Source: Blastomussa wellsi (Eukaryota > Cnidaria > Anthozoa > Scleractinia > Plerogyridae). From it: DNA of 64,000 nucleotides. Shown here piece by piece: positions 21,030-33,800 of this stretch (positions within the stretch are counted from its first letter, which is position 1; the number at the start of each line of letters is the position of its first letter). The stretch spans positions 1,555,315-1,619,314 of the forward strand of contig OX393569.1 in NCBI GenBank assembly GCA_947652115.1. The letters are read 5' to 3'. The notes beneath the pieces were generated by a model. That model did not search any database and was not told the DNA's origin. It saw only the letters and a program-made list of their open reading frames with translations. Position numbers and translations under genes: made by a program.

Positions 21030-21828
21030 AATTATTTCCAAATTATTGCCATTGTCTTTCAACAAACATCGACTAAACAAATTGTTGAGATGAATTGTTG
21101 TTTTGTGACCGACTGAAAAAAGCAAAACAAAAACTTGGTAAAATATAAAACTAAAATAAAAAAAATAAGACAAGTTTTTTCATGTTAGCGACTGGTGCCA
21201 TGTTGAGTCAAGATTTTGCGACCTGAAATAAAGTCGCTGGATATATTCACAATACAAGAACAGGTGCCTAGGTAAGATGAATTCAGTTCGCGTTTTGACA
21301 TTCAAACATCTAAGTTGTGTAAAATGTGGTTTTACGGAGTTTTTGAAAAATACAAGGTCACTACTTTAAAGCAGAAAACATGTTGCAAACACAACAAATA
21401 TTTGAGACAAAAACAGTTTAATAGCTACTAAATTCAAAGAAAATGTACACAGAATGAAAAACAAAGCGTCATTCTTAGCTGTTTTATCGACGGAAATGCA
21501 TCCATTGTTTTTGTGTTTGCTTCATGTGGAGTGTTTGAAAAAAACGAAACTGCCTTTCAACTCCAAAAGACTTCTTGCAGAACAATTAAGTCTTATTTTT
21601 CATCTTTGAAAGCATACCTTAGCCAACATTTCTCAAGCAACCCACCACAAGCGCGAAGTCGTGGAACTGAACTGAAAAACAGAGTTTGCCAACGTTTTGT
21701 TGAATAGTAGGATCGAAATTAACCAATCAGAATAATGTCATGTTTCCCGAGAAGTCCTCCTTGTGAGTAGAAAAGCAAATGGCGGCTGTAAAATACACAA
21801 TATGGCTTGTGGACCATTAACAATCAAG
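21030..21828. other. 3' flank of the NACHT-LRR gene
   Basis: AT-rich non-coding sequence. Candidate poly(A) signals AATAAA occur at 21155-21160 and 21227-21232. No further gene was recognised before the duplication block begins at 21829. Confidence 0.5.
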
Positions 21829-22862
21829 GGAAGAGCTAAAAAAAATTTAGTGCATGAATTTCTACCCAGCCTTAGCTCAATGCTGGATTTTTTGCGGATG
21901 TGCAACCTCTGCAGAAAAGAAATAAAGTAAAGTAAAGAAATATCTGAATGTTTTCATTTGTGTGGAAGAACAATAATTTGAATATGGGAGGGGAGGGGAT
22001 ACTTTTAGCTCCTACAAAGTATTGGAGAGAGTTCTAACTTCAGTCCCTTGATTTCTAAAGGTCTACCACAGTGTTTAATTATTAAGATGCCAATCTCTTC
22101 ATAATCTATATTATAAGTAAGGAATTATTGAATCACTGGTTTCAGAGTGAAATGCACTTAGTCAGCCAACACATTTTCCCTCTAGGTTACTCAGACATTT
22201 GATTTACGGTATATGCTTATATATTTTTAAATCTTTCAAGTTAGTTTAAATACTTGTCATATATAGCCATGGTCTTATACTTACAGTTTTTGAACTGATA
22301 TATACTCCAATTGTTAGATGATATGCTGAAAGTTTCAAATATCTTGAATACAAATATATGAACTGTATCAATACTGGACTGCAGCATATGAACATTTTGA
22401 TCTTGCAATGTATATAACAGACTTAACCGATCTTGATAACTTGTAAATAGAGTAATGCTTATATCAGAATAAATGTTTATGACAAGTTCTTTAATTTGTT
22501 GTGTTACATTTTAGCTAGACATACTATTATTGGGACTCAGGTAAAACTATGCTGGGTTATCGTAAAAATTTGGATGACCTATATGTAATCATCATTCCTT
22601 AGTGCGACTGGTTTTTCGTGATTAGCATGTCAAAAACAAAATGGCCTGTCGAGGAGTCATTGAAATAAAATGTCTCCTCCCCCCTCCTCCAAGTCTTGTC
22701 AGATAACTGGAGTAGACCAAAATCGGTTGAGCAGATTGTGGAAAATTGGCAAGTTGTTTGAAATTTGATTAACAAGAAATCCAGGATAAAAAGTTAATAA
22801 ATTATTGACTGGGTTCTATTTCTCTTTCAAAATATTGGCAATGTTAAGTGGAGCTGAGATTT

Positions 22863-23013
22863 CCGGGGAGGGGGGGGGGGGGTACTCCCTTATGTAGGCT
22901 ATATGGGAACGTGCAGCTTGATAGGGTATGGGTTATTTTGGTCCTAAACAAAGTCAGGGTTTTGGACCTCCAGCGGCACCCCTTATATCCAAACATAGGT
23001 CAAGTACCCCCCC
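22863..23013. repeat. G-run-bounded interspersed repeat, copy in duplication 2
   Basis: Same family as 1045-1170, but longer by an internal stretch with 'gtgcagcttgatagggtatg', a segment also seen in the 4398-4990 cluster. The matching unit in copy 1 therefore has an internal deletion. Confidence 0.6.
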
Positions 23014-23233
23014 AGGCTGACAATTATGTCCGGAGGGGTTAGTTTAACTCAACAGTCCCTTGCAACACTGGCAAAAATAACACCTCGAACAACTAGATGG
23101 ATTTTAATGACCTCTCAGTTTTAGTCACTTCCAGGTTGTTCACAAAAAATGTGACAGTTTTAAAGCTGATTAATTCTCAGGAACGACAAAATAATTTACA
23201 ATATTATCTCTAGTTCACGTGAGAAATACAATA

Positions 23234-23412
23234 AGCCATTTCCGAGTTGAATTCTACCTCTGTTTCAAAACGAGTCTTGGTGCAGAACCTTTCAAATGGA
23301 AAATTTGATTTTCAAGACAAAAGACGTGCAAGTAAAACTCATTTCCATATGAAAGGTTGTGCACCAAGACTCATCCTGAAACAGAGGAAAACAGCATCTC
23401 GGAAATGGGCTA
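23234..23412. mobile_element. Foldback (MITE-like) element, copy 2
   Basis: Duplicate of 1392-1572 with a few substitutions (for example 'cgtgcaagt' for 'cgtgtgagt'). It was present before the segmental duplication. Confidence 0.7.
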
Positions 23413-23699
23413 CTCTCCAGCAGAATTTTCCTCTTATTTTCTAACATTTAGAAGAACATCAGCTTGAATCACAAACTTGATATAACAAGTTAGGGTTGTT
23501 TCCCATTCACATGGGAAACAACTAATGGTAAATCATATGCAAGAAAAGGAATTTAGTTCCATTTATCAGAAAATATTTTCTCACAGAGCACCTGGAATTA
23601 TGGCAGTGTTGCACACTTGGTGCCCTGACACAGTGCTGGAGTCAGATCCTCGCTGGGCGCTAATGCAAACACAGTTTTTCAAGTACTTACAACAGGATT

Positions 23700-23912
23700 T
23701 TGGGAGGCATGGTGGCCTAATGGTTAGTGCGCTCGTCTCTGGATCGAGCCCTGGCCGGGGACATTGTGTTGTGTTCTTGGGCTAGGTGTATAAATGGGTA
23801 CTGGCGAATTTACCCTGCGATGGACTAGCATCCCATCCAGTGGGTGTAGAAATACTCCTAGTCGCTTCATGCTACGGAAACTGGAGATAAGTGCCGGCCT
23901 GATGAGACTTTA
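23700..23912 (+). mobile_element. tRNA-derived SINE (family 1), copy in duplication 2
   Basis: Duplicate of 1865-2085. It lacks about 12 bp around the B box ('ggtccaggttcg'), so its internal promoter is broken, while the copy at 1865 keeps it. Confidence 0.72.
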
Positions 23913-24878
23913 CCTACAACAGAATTTGGGTACAGGCGAGACCTTTCATTTGGCACTTCGATTTCATTTGAACACAACACTGCCGATCTAGAGGAACTAT
24001 ATATTGGCTGATAGTTACCCAAGGAAATTTGACATTTTTGAAACAATCAATAATATATTAGCCCGAAAAAGCATATTTATAGCTTTGAGCATCAAATTTC
24101 CAAGGGCAACTATCCAAGACAAACACACTCTGTCTTTATTGTTCACAACTAAACTTTCTTCTTCGTGCACATTCAAAAATGAGCATCTTGAATTATCATC
24201 GGATTCCATTTTTCCCTCCATTTATTGGCCCGGACTCTGACACGTGACCTACAAATAACTTGCTACAAATAATGGTCTGCTCATGCACATTACCATCCAA
24301 CAGTGATTATTTTAAACTGTAAGTAGGATGAAAGACTTGGACAGACCAAATTTTACAAATGCAGAAGCAGAAAAGAAACTCATTAAATTCAAAATTTGTT
24401 TGTCTGTCAGGGCCCCTTGCTTACCAAAAAAATTCACTGACAAGTGCTATCCACCCTGGTATTTTCATATGGGCTGATAGTGTCTCTCCAGTCCACGGAT
24501 GAACAATATTGCATCACATCATCAATTTAAACCAACCAGAATAAGAAATAATTTAGAGGTGAACTAATACCGGTACTTATTTCCTTCTAGTGCTCGGGCA
24601 CCAAGTGCACACAGCCTAAGATACGTAGCTGCCTACAGGAATTACAGAAACTGGCAGAGAAAAGCAAAAGTTAAAGGTTAGCATATTTCCAGTTCGAATA
24701 TTCTTGTCAGAAAACTTGGACTTCCAAGGCAATATAATTAATAAAAAAAATTTGGAAATTGCACTTTGAGGAAATTAGGCCACATTATAACCAATCAAAA
24801 TTTCCAGAATATTTTGATAAATGGCGAACAACCAAAATGCTCGCATTATAATTTCTTGATTAAATTAGTGCAGCTAGA

Positions 24879-27800
24879 TTAGTAAGATGCTTGTGTCTGT
24901 GGCTGTTGGTAAGGCCTGTCATACTGTCGTCCATATCTCTCCTGCCAGTTGTATCGATCTTGTCTGTCCTGCTTTTCTGGCCTGTCCTGGCGGTCATAAT
25001 TTTGTTGATTTTGTCGACGATAGCGGCCTTGGCCTAAAAGTGAGATAGAAAAACAGAGTTTTTTCAAAACAGCCAAGAACTTCTAAAGGCATTTAAACGA
25101 AAATTGAAGTCATGCTTTGCAGCCATCATATTTTGTTAATCACTTGTATTATAACAGCCTGAATTGGACTCCACCCAGTCCTGGTACTATATTATTGGTT
25201 AGGCATGCAACAAATAACACCAGTGGGTGTCAATAGACCAATTTCGATATTTTAATATTCAGCCTAAAACAATAGACATCACTACGAGGCTCCGGGGAAT
25301 AAATCCCACAAACTCTATAATTTATACCCCGGAGCCTCGTGCTGAGGTCTATTGTTTTAGGCTGAATTTTAAAATATCGAAATTGATCTATTGTCAAATA
25401 TTTCAGGTATGCTTTCTTTTTATATCAGGGGATTTCATTTACAATGAGGTGGAATATCATGAACAAGGGTAACTGAAACAGTTGTTGAGTGTAAACACAT
25501 TTAAATCATTAATATTTCTGTGAGATAAAGGAATTGAAAGAGCTATGTCACGATATTTTGAGTTATTTTTTGTGATGAACCAAATTACCCTTAAAATGAA
25601 GGAGACCTAAAACTAATAGTTTACTAAGGAAGAAAAACAGCAAAGAGGTGATACTAAACCAAAAAGGAACATGGATGGTGAGGATGGGGAAGATTGAGAC
25701 AGATTAAAAATGAAGATTTTTAAAAATTTAGGCTAATTTTTTCAAAACGCACAAACCATGACTCCGCTTCTTTAAGGTGGCTCCATTGGGCAAACATATA
25801 CGATGTGGCACGTACTAGTGTTACATTTTGAAATCTGGCTTTCACATTGTCTTTTAGTCCTAGCACGCTCAAACTTGTCAAATACAATAAGCAATGATAA
25901 AATATTGTACTACAACCATTGCTCACATATTAATGGCTTTGAGTATTGAATTAAGACTACCCAAACAAATGAGACTTTGTAAGTACAACAACATAGAAAT
26001 GGTATCAAAGGAAACTCGGAAAAGGATTCAAGTCCCAGATGAGATTTGAACTGACGACCCCCCATGATCTAGTCGGATTGCTCTATGGTCAGAGCAAGGG
26101 TCAAATGTGGGTCACATAATGAATGGGTTACACAGTCAAATAATGAATGGCACATATAACTCTTAACTGAATCACACAGTCACATTAAAATCCCATCTGG
26201 GAGGATATTTTCCGAGTTTCCTTTGATGCCATTTCTCTGTTGATGTTTTTCTTTCATTGCTCTCTTGGGGGTTGGTTGGTCGCATCTTTGATAATTGCTT
26301 TACCGGTACGACTGACGATGTTTATAAGTTTAAACAGCATCATCTGGCTTTGAAAATCTGTTTTGGGTGATCGGTTTTGCCCAAGCTTGCATGTGCAGAT
26401 CTCAAATGCTTGATTACATCAGTGCATGCAAGGTAGTCGGAAACTATATGGAGCCACCTTAAAAGGAACTGCAATTGATTAAAATAATACCAAAAAGATC
26501 ATACTTTCTATTTTGAAACACTTAGAACTTGTTTGTAACTAAAACAAGAAAATGATAACCAGATCATAGAAATTATGAAGTTAAATGAATGTGTTTTTTC
26601 CTTGTAAGGAGATTTCTGTGGTTTTATAATGACCAAGGTGTGGTGACTGTGTTGGCTTGTAATACTAACTTGTGTGCTGATAGGAAATACCTCAAGCATT
26701 GACTAATATTGTGGGTTAATGATATCCAGAGAGGAAAATAAGTGGTTCTCACCTTGCCTGTCCTTGAACTGGACAAATCCTCCATGTCTTGTGTCATAGA
26801 TACGTTCATTGTTTTCTACTAAATTGCTAACCTGAAAAACAGAAAACAACAAAAAGCAGTACTTGCGATAATCAGTACTTGAAAGCTAGCAATCTGTAAA
26901 TACCCAGTAGGTATAATTGGCAGATCGAGCTACTGTGAAATTTAGAAAACCATGAATGAAAGAACTACAGTTAGGTGAGAGAAAAGTAAACTGAAAACAG
27001 TGACAGTAATTAGCTTGGGTTTTCGAGTCTTGCTTGAAGGTCCTGAACTTTATTGTGCTTGGTCTCGCGCTGAAGTGTCCATGGATTCCTGGGTTTGACA
27101 GTAGATACCAACAGCTGTTCCTTATGCAACCAACTGGCAAAATGACAGGATAGTATGCAATACCTACTTCACATACAATATGACTGCATAAATACCAAAA
27201 CACGAACTCAAATCTGTACAGTGAAACCTGGAAAACCGTGAACACCTAAAATTATTTCTGAAATGTTGTTTCTCTACCAATCAGATGCAAGATAAAACTG
27301 CAAGATGTAACCACATTAGGTTAAGATTACCGGTAATCACAAACAACAAGTTCTTCCACAATAATACCGTTAGAAAACACTGAAATTGTCATTTTTTCTA
27401 TTTCTGCACTTATGCATAAGTAAAGAATACTCGTGACCAATATTTTACTAAAAAGAGATACTGCATTCAATAAATTATTATAATTCTAGTAGCTCTCAGA
27501 CGTGTTGTCTGGCTGTGTCTGATCGTGTTTGGTCGATACAACATCACTTTTCAGTGAAATATTGTTCATAGTTATTCTCTGCTAATGCACAAGCTTTCAT
27601 ATAGCATGCTAAAGTGTATGAAATAATTCATACATGAACTGCAGATGTAGATGAAAGTGAGGATCGAATGAATGGGAAGTGGGAGGTTCAGATCCCCCTG
27701 TCCCCCAGACCAGGTATGGGAAGCGGGAGGTTCAGATTCCCCTGTCCCCCAGACCAGGTATGGGATGTGGGAGGTTCAGATCCCCCTGCCGCCAGACCAG

Positions 27801-30800
27801 GTATGGGAAGCGGGAGGTTCAGATTCCCCTGTCCCCCAGACCAGGTATGGGATGTGGGAGGTTCAGATTCCCCTGTCCCCCAGACCAGGTATGGGAAGCG
27901 GGAGGTTCAGATTCCCCTGTCCCCCAGACCAGGTACGGGATGTGGGAGGTTCAGATCCCGTCCCCAGACTAGGTATGAAGAGCGAGAGATTCAAATCAAC
28001 CTTCCACCAAACCAGGTATGGGATATGGGAGGTTCAGATCTCCCCTGTCCCCCAAGACCAGGAATGGGATACGGGAGGTTCAGATCACCCTTCCACCAGA
28101 CCAGGAATGGGATATGGGAGGTTCAGATCTCCCTGTCCCCCAAGACCAGGAATGGGAAGCGGAAGATTCAGATCCCCCTGTCCCCAGACCAGGTATGGGA
28201 TGTGGGATGTTCAGATCTCCCTGTCCCCCAAGACCAGGAATGGGAAGCAGAAGGTTCAGATCCCCCTGTCCCCAGACCAGGTATGGGAAGCAGGAGGTTC
28301 AGATCTCTCTATCCCTCAGATCAGGTATGGGAAGCGGGAGGTTGAGATCCCCCTGTTCCCCAGACCACAAAAGGGAAGTGGGGGTTCAGACCTCCCTGTC
28401 CCATATTACTAATTAAAATAGTTTTACCTTATCAGCTAATTGTAGTGCCAGGCTCTGGAGGAGAGAAGGCTCAGCACCTCGGTGCATTACGACTGTCTGA
28501 GTTGGTTCATCCCAGGAGGCCTGGAATAAGAGGACTTTTGTAAAATGTAACTATGACCTTGGTGAGCTCATTTTGAAGGCTTCTTTCTCATCTCTAGGAA
28601 TGTTTACTTCAATAATGGTCAGACCTGATTGTATTATGTATTATTTTGGAAGAAATTTAGTTCCAAGAATCTCAGGTGCACATAATTTACTGTGTGTTAA
28701 TAACAGCAAAGGTCTGTATGTTGGTACCTCATTCTCATTCTTCAGGGTTAATACTGTAATTGCTATCAGTGAAATAGCCCAAAACGAAGAAACACCACAG
28801 AGATAATTTAATAACGATATTGATAATAACAATGATTATAAAAATAGTGATAATGATAATTAATCATAACTGCATTTGATAACAGCACTTTGTCTTGCAT
28901 GCACTCACATATGTGAGCTGGAATGAATATGCAGTGGCTTTTATACCTTCTATCAAGATACTTCCTTCTTTTAAATGTTTCTAAAGTGAATTAGCTACAG
29001 AAACAGTTTGACTTCAAGCTTGAAAGTACCAAAGTTTTTCAATAAATATGCCTTTGACTGAGAAAGATGCATAGAAAACTTCGCAAATCTGACATGTATG
29101 GCTAGCTTGTATGCATCACACACAGCGCACACTCTTTATCATCACCACCGTTAACAGCTGGGTTTAGGATTTTAATTTATTAGCAAAACATGAGAGTTGA
29201 CTTGTTTTCTTCCCCAACTCTATCTCATTACCGTGGTACTGGTGTTTCTCTGTATAGGATAGTAGTTCAAGTGAGCTTTCTATCTACTTAAATTGTCGAG
29301 TATGCGCAGTGACATTGTAAGTCAGATTTCTGACACATCTGACACAAGCAAAACTGGCTTTTACTAGACGTTCTCTCCCAAGGGTTGAGAAAATCTGGGT
29401 ACAAGATTAACCCCACATGCAGTTGGGCTCTCTGGACAAGATTTCAGTACCTGCCTGAAAAGCCAAAAAGCTTAGAAACTTTAAGTGCTATTTGGCACAT
29501 TTTAACTTAATCACAGACCTGTAGTTCCTCATTAATGATCATTTTGCTGATAGTACTGTGCACCACAGATGGAGGCATATCAAACATTTCAGCCAAGGTG
29601 TGCAAGCTGCAAGTTAAGAGATGTGCATAGCCTTAGTAGTGCTATTACTAACACACGATTAAATAAAAGAAGTTTCATGATTGCAGCTTCATAACATCAT
29701 TTAGCATCACTCCTCACTTGAAAACGTTTAACCTTTGCAATTATATCAAACAGTGTTCATCAGAATTTTTTCTAAATTGTGTAATTCTCTCTATTAAACC
29801 AACATCTCTTTAGAATGGTTTTGGTGTTGACCCATGTGTGCAATTTTTCTGTACTTTTACTGTGATGGACACCTCACAAAGAATGTCCAGTAAGAGGCAG
29901 ATAAAGAGACAAAATTGATGAGAATTAACCTGCAATGAATTCAGGATAAAGGTAAAGCTTTTTGACAAGTAGCCCATATTGCCATTGAGCTTATTCCGGA
30001 ACTTGAACTGAACTGTTCATTCATTCCAGAGTACAGTGTGTTAACCTTGCAACAGAAACTAAGGGCTGACCTCACCACGTAGGTTTGCACAAGACTTTAA
30101 GTCACAACTTTAAGTCAAATACACACATATCAAGTAACAGGTAGTTTAAAAGTACCTCAGCGAGTCATAGACACTGTTATAAGTAAACAAATATGTCCTC
30201 AGGCTTTCCTCTTGAATTTTCCTGTGAGAAAAATGGCAAAATACACAGGTCACAATCAAGCTTGCAACAAGCTAGCATTTTAGAGGTGACGGTTTGAAAA
30301 TATTGCATTCTTCAGGCTATATTTGGAACTGTTTCTGTTGTAAATTTACCATCCAATTGTATTTGATCATTTTATCCACAGTTCATGCAATCAATTTTTT
30401 ATCTAAGAAAGCAGCTTCTAAAAAACAAAATGACCATTACCTTGTTAACATTTCTTGTACCTGCTCTGTTTGACGAAACAATTTCCATACCTGTCATGTA
30501 CACAGAGAAAGAGAGATCAAAGAACATCAGTCATTATTCCATTATAGTCAGCAGTCGGTTGGTCGGTAGAGGTAGGTCGCGGTTGGTTGGGCCGGCCGGC
30601 CAACCGACCGACCGACACTGACCTTAATGTTTGTTTGTATTGGCCAGATTTGTTTTAGCCCTACCACTTTAAAATTGTCTCTGTAGTCCCTGTAATATGT
30701 AGTTGGTTTACCTTGACAGCCAATATGTAGTTCTTGCACTGTCTCCAGTCTCCCTTCTTCATGGCCTTGGAGGCAGCCACAACATGTTCACGCATGCTCT

Positions 30801-33800
30801 CTGGGGGACCTGAAAGGTGCATTTAGATGAGAGTATGAAAACACAGTTGTGACATTTTAGGTTCGCTTATATTTTTTAGAAAAGCAATAGGGAACTTTTT
30901 CTGCGTTTGCATAGCCTTATCTAAACACTCAGCGGTTTAGGAGAATTCTAGAAACTTATGGAAACTGTCTCGAATTCTCCCCAACCCCCTCACATTTAGA
31001 TGAGGCTATGTAAACAAGGAAAAAGTCCTCTTCTGCTTAAATACTGACCAACTAAAGTTTGCTTTTCACTTTGTCGTAACTGATAGTGGAAACTCTTGCT
31101 AAAAATACGTGGTCTGTAGTCATGTGCATGGACTGAAATAAAAATAAATTACATGTCAAACTGGTTACATGCAGTGACAAGATGATGGACATTTCACAGT
31201 CAACAATTAAGCATAAGTTACAAGAGTGTTGTGGGAGGCCTGCTGGCCTAATGGTTAGTGTTCTGGCCTCTGGATTGCTCCAGGTTCGAGCCCTGGCCAG
31301 GGCATTCTGTTGTGTTCTTGGGAAAGACACTTGACGTTCACAGTACCTCTCTCCACTAATGGGTACCAGAACGTTCTTAGGGCAAACTGACAGAATGCTG
31401 GGGCCTGTGATGAGCTAGCATCCCATCCAGGGGGGAGGGGGCTAGCATTACTTCTAACCACTCCATGTGACATGGTAACTGGGTGAGCATTCAAACACTC
31501 TTATACCCAATTCACACCAAAGCTTAAACGTGTTTAAAAGCTGTTTGGTTAAACATGGTTTAAAATTGGTTTGGTCATAAAAGTAACTAACTGATAATTA
31601 TCGAGTTCAGATTTGGCACAATGAAAGCACACACAAGAACTTACTTGAATCTCACATCAAATTCAGTCTTTCAATCTTCTAATGTTGATTTTCATTTTTT
31701 AAACCTGGTTTAATTAAACAAGTTTTGTTGGTGTGAATGGGGCATTAAACTGGTTGAGACAAGAGATGTCAAAAGGTTGCCCTACTACTGACATCAAAGT
31801 GAGATTTATAATAATTATCAGCTCAAAATGTCCTTTTTTATTTTTAAGACATTATTACCAGCCATCCAAGGAATTTCCATTAACATTGCTGAAGTTAAGT
31901 AGACGCACTCCAACAGTTCAAGGTTAATGTGCATGTGGAATGGAACCTGAAATTCGAAGAACAAATCAAGATGTAGATCATCTGTGATAATTAATTTAAC
32001 CAACTTCTTCCTTTTGGCTTTAAATGAAGAATGGGTGCTTCAGACTTCTTGAGGCTCAAACTATGGCCAGCAAACCCCTGAGATTAACAACTGCATTGCA
32101 AAAATAACGTTTGGCTGTCTGAGCAATTAAGGCAGCCAGCTCCCAGATGGAGACTGCTCCCATGGCTGAGAAAATCTTGTCAACCCAGCCATGAGCTCCC
32201 ACGCTACCCATCAGCCCCTTGCAGAAAGGGAGGACAGGAACCTGTCACAATGCAGAATACTAGATTGGTAGAGTGCAATAAAAGGGTAGGGGTGACACAA
32301 AACAGTTTAATTTCTCATACCACTGTACAAATTTTACTGTTCAAAGCAGAAACACCGCACAGTGTAATGTTCAAAACCTGGCTTGTGCTTGAAACCTGTG
32401 ATTGCTGTGAAATTGGACCGATGGCATTTATTTTTCAACTGCGATATCAAAGAGTCCGCAGAAAAATTTAATATTTAGTAGTTGTGATGTGTGTCATCAA
32501 TTTAGTGCAGCCCTCAGCACTCAAATTTGGCCTTCCTGGACAAGTCTAGTTTACCTTTTGGCAGAAGACTTGCCTGGATCCTTGTCCATCAATGGAATGA
32601 GAACGAAAACCTATTGCTTGAAAGAAAAATCTACTTGTCTCAGAGACTGCACTTTTTTGCACTTTCTTTTGTCATGCCTTCATTAATCTCCAGCCACAAA
32701 TTATACAATCTACACATGTACAGCTATGACCACGAGTCTCAAAACATGAAAATAATTTATCCCAGTTACAATACCTGTCTTCTCTTCTCGATCTTCTCTT
32801 GTTCTGGGGTTCTCTCATACTGTCTTTGTTGCATTAAACCCTATAGCGAATTGAAACAATGCAACATGATTATAAGAATAGCACTGCACTTTTAATGGGG
32901 CTGCAGCACCATACTTTTCAATAACACCTGAAAGTTGGCCAAATTATTTAAAGCTACCAGTCCCACTCAAAGATTTGTCTTGCAAGAAACGAGACAAGAG
33001 GTAGTAACTTACATTTGAGCGGTATCGTACCGTATGTTCTTATGATGTTGTTGTTGATGATGATGATGATGATGATAGCAATACACTCATTTCTTTATGA
33101 GTACTTGGCATTATTTCTTTTTTAACCACAACTGGTTGCAGTTTAGAAGCCAAATGTGTCTTTTGTTACTGTGAATCTTCTTTCAGTGCATAATCTACCA
33201 AGGTAATTAACCCAAACTAAGTGAATATAGATTTTAATTAACCTTTTTTACTGAGGGAAGTACCCTGGTCAGTTCACTTGTTACTCGCTATGCATGGCTC
33301 CAACTACAGACCTGTGCAAGAAGTTCCTTTGCTCGTCCACTAGATTGTACATCATGCAGTGCATTGTGGGCGTCTTTGATCATGCCATGCCGAAACGCAC
33401 ACAGGCCTAGTTGTACCATGGTCCTGTTGTAGAGAATCTAGAAGGCATGAAAAACAGACCGATAAAGACTATCTTTAGCATCAGGTATTGACACGTGAAT
33501 GGCAAACCTCAAAATATCCTTAAAAAATGTCTGTGTATGTAGCTGTTTCTAAGACAATGTGCCACCTGTATTGCGCCACTGACAAGCTACGACTTTGTAT
33601 GTTTCGTTTACTAAGGCAACAGGCAAAATGAATGCCTGTGGCCAACTCTCATGAAACATGCAGTAGTGTGACAACTGGATATTCTCAACACAAGACTGGA
33701 CCAGCGACACTTCCTCTCCTGCTTTATCTACCACATGTGTAATCCTGGGCTCAGTAACGGCACATACTCAGCTTGTGGGAAACATGTGGATATGCATTAT

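Larger units (their letters stand above)
21829..26308 (+). repeat. Segmental duplication, copy 2 (parental side)
   Basis: The partner of 16-4397. It contains the functional eIF3c terminal exon and 3' flank. It is about 100 bp longer, mainly because of the 163-bp foldback at 25231-25393, offset by a deletion of about 44 bp after 25085. The part from 21829 to 24878 lies downstream of the eIF3c stop codon and holds copies of the G-run repeat (22863-23013), the foldback element and the SINE. A possible eIF3c poly(A) signal on the minus strand is at 24221-24226. Confidence 0.95.

Noticed and set aside
26886..27245. 119-codon minus-strand ORF in the last eIF3c intron region
   Set aside because: No recognisable domain, and phase and splice sites do not fit eIF3c; exons 27 and 28 join correctly without it.
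27668..28416. Overlapping plus-strand ORFs of 225, 246, 97 and 132 codons
   Set aside because: They are three readings of the 44-bp minisatellite, which simply lacks stops; there is no domain and the array lies inside an eIF3c intron.
29040..29150. Possible intronic C/D-box snoRNA on the eIF3c strand
   Set aside because: A C-box-like GTGATGA is present, but no D box at suitable spacing and no terminal stem were found.
33043..33077. Possible CRISPR-like or regulatory repeat
   Set aside because: A plain trinucleotide microsatellite; no spacer structure anywhere in this eukaryotic window.
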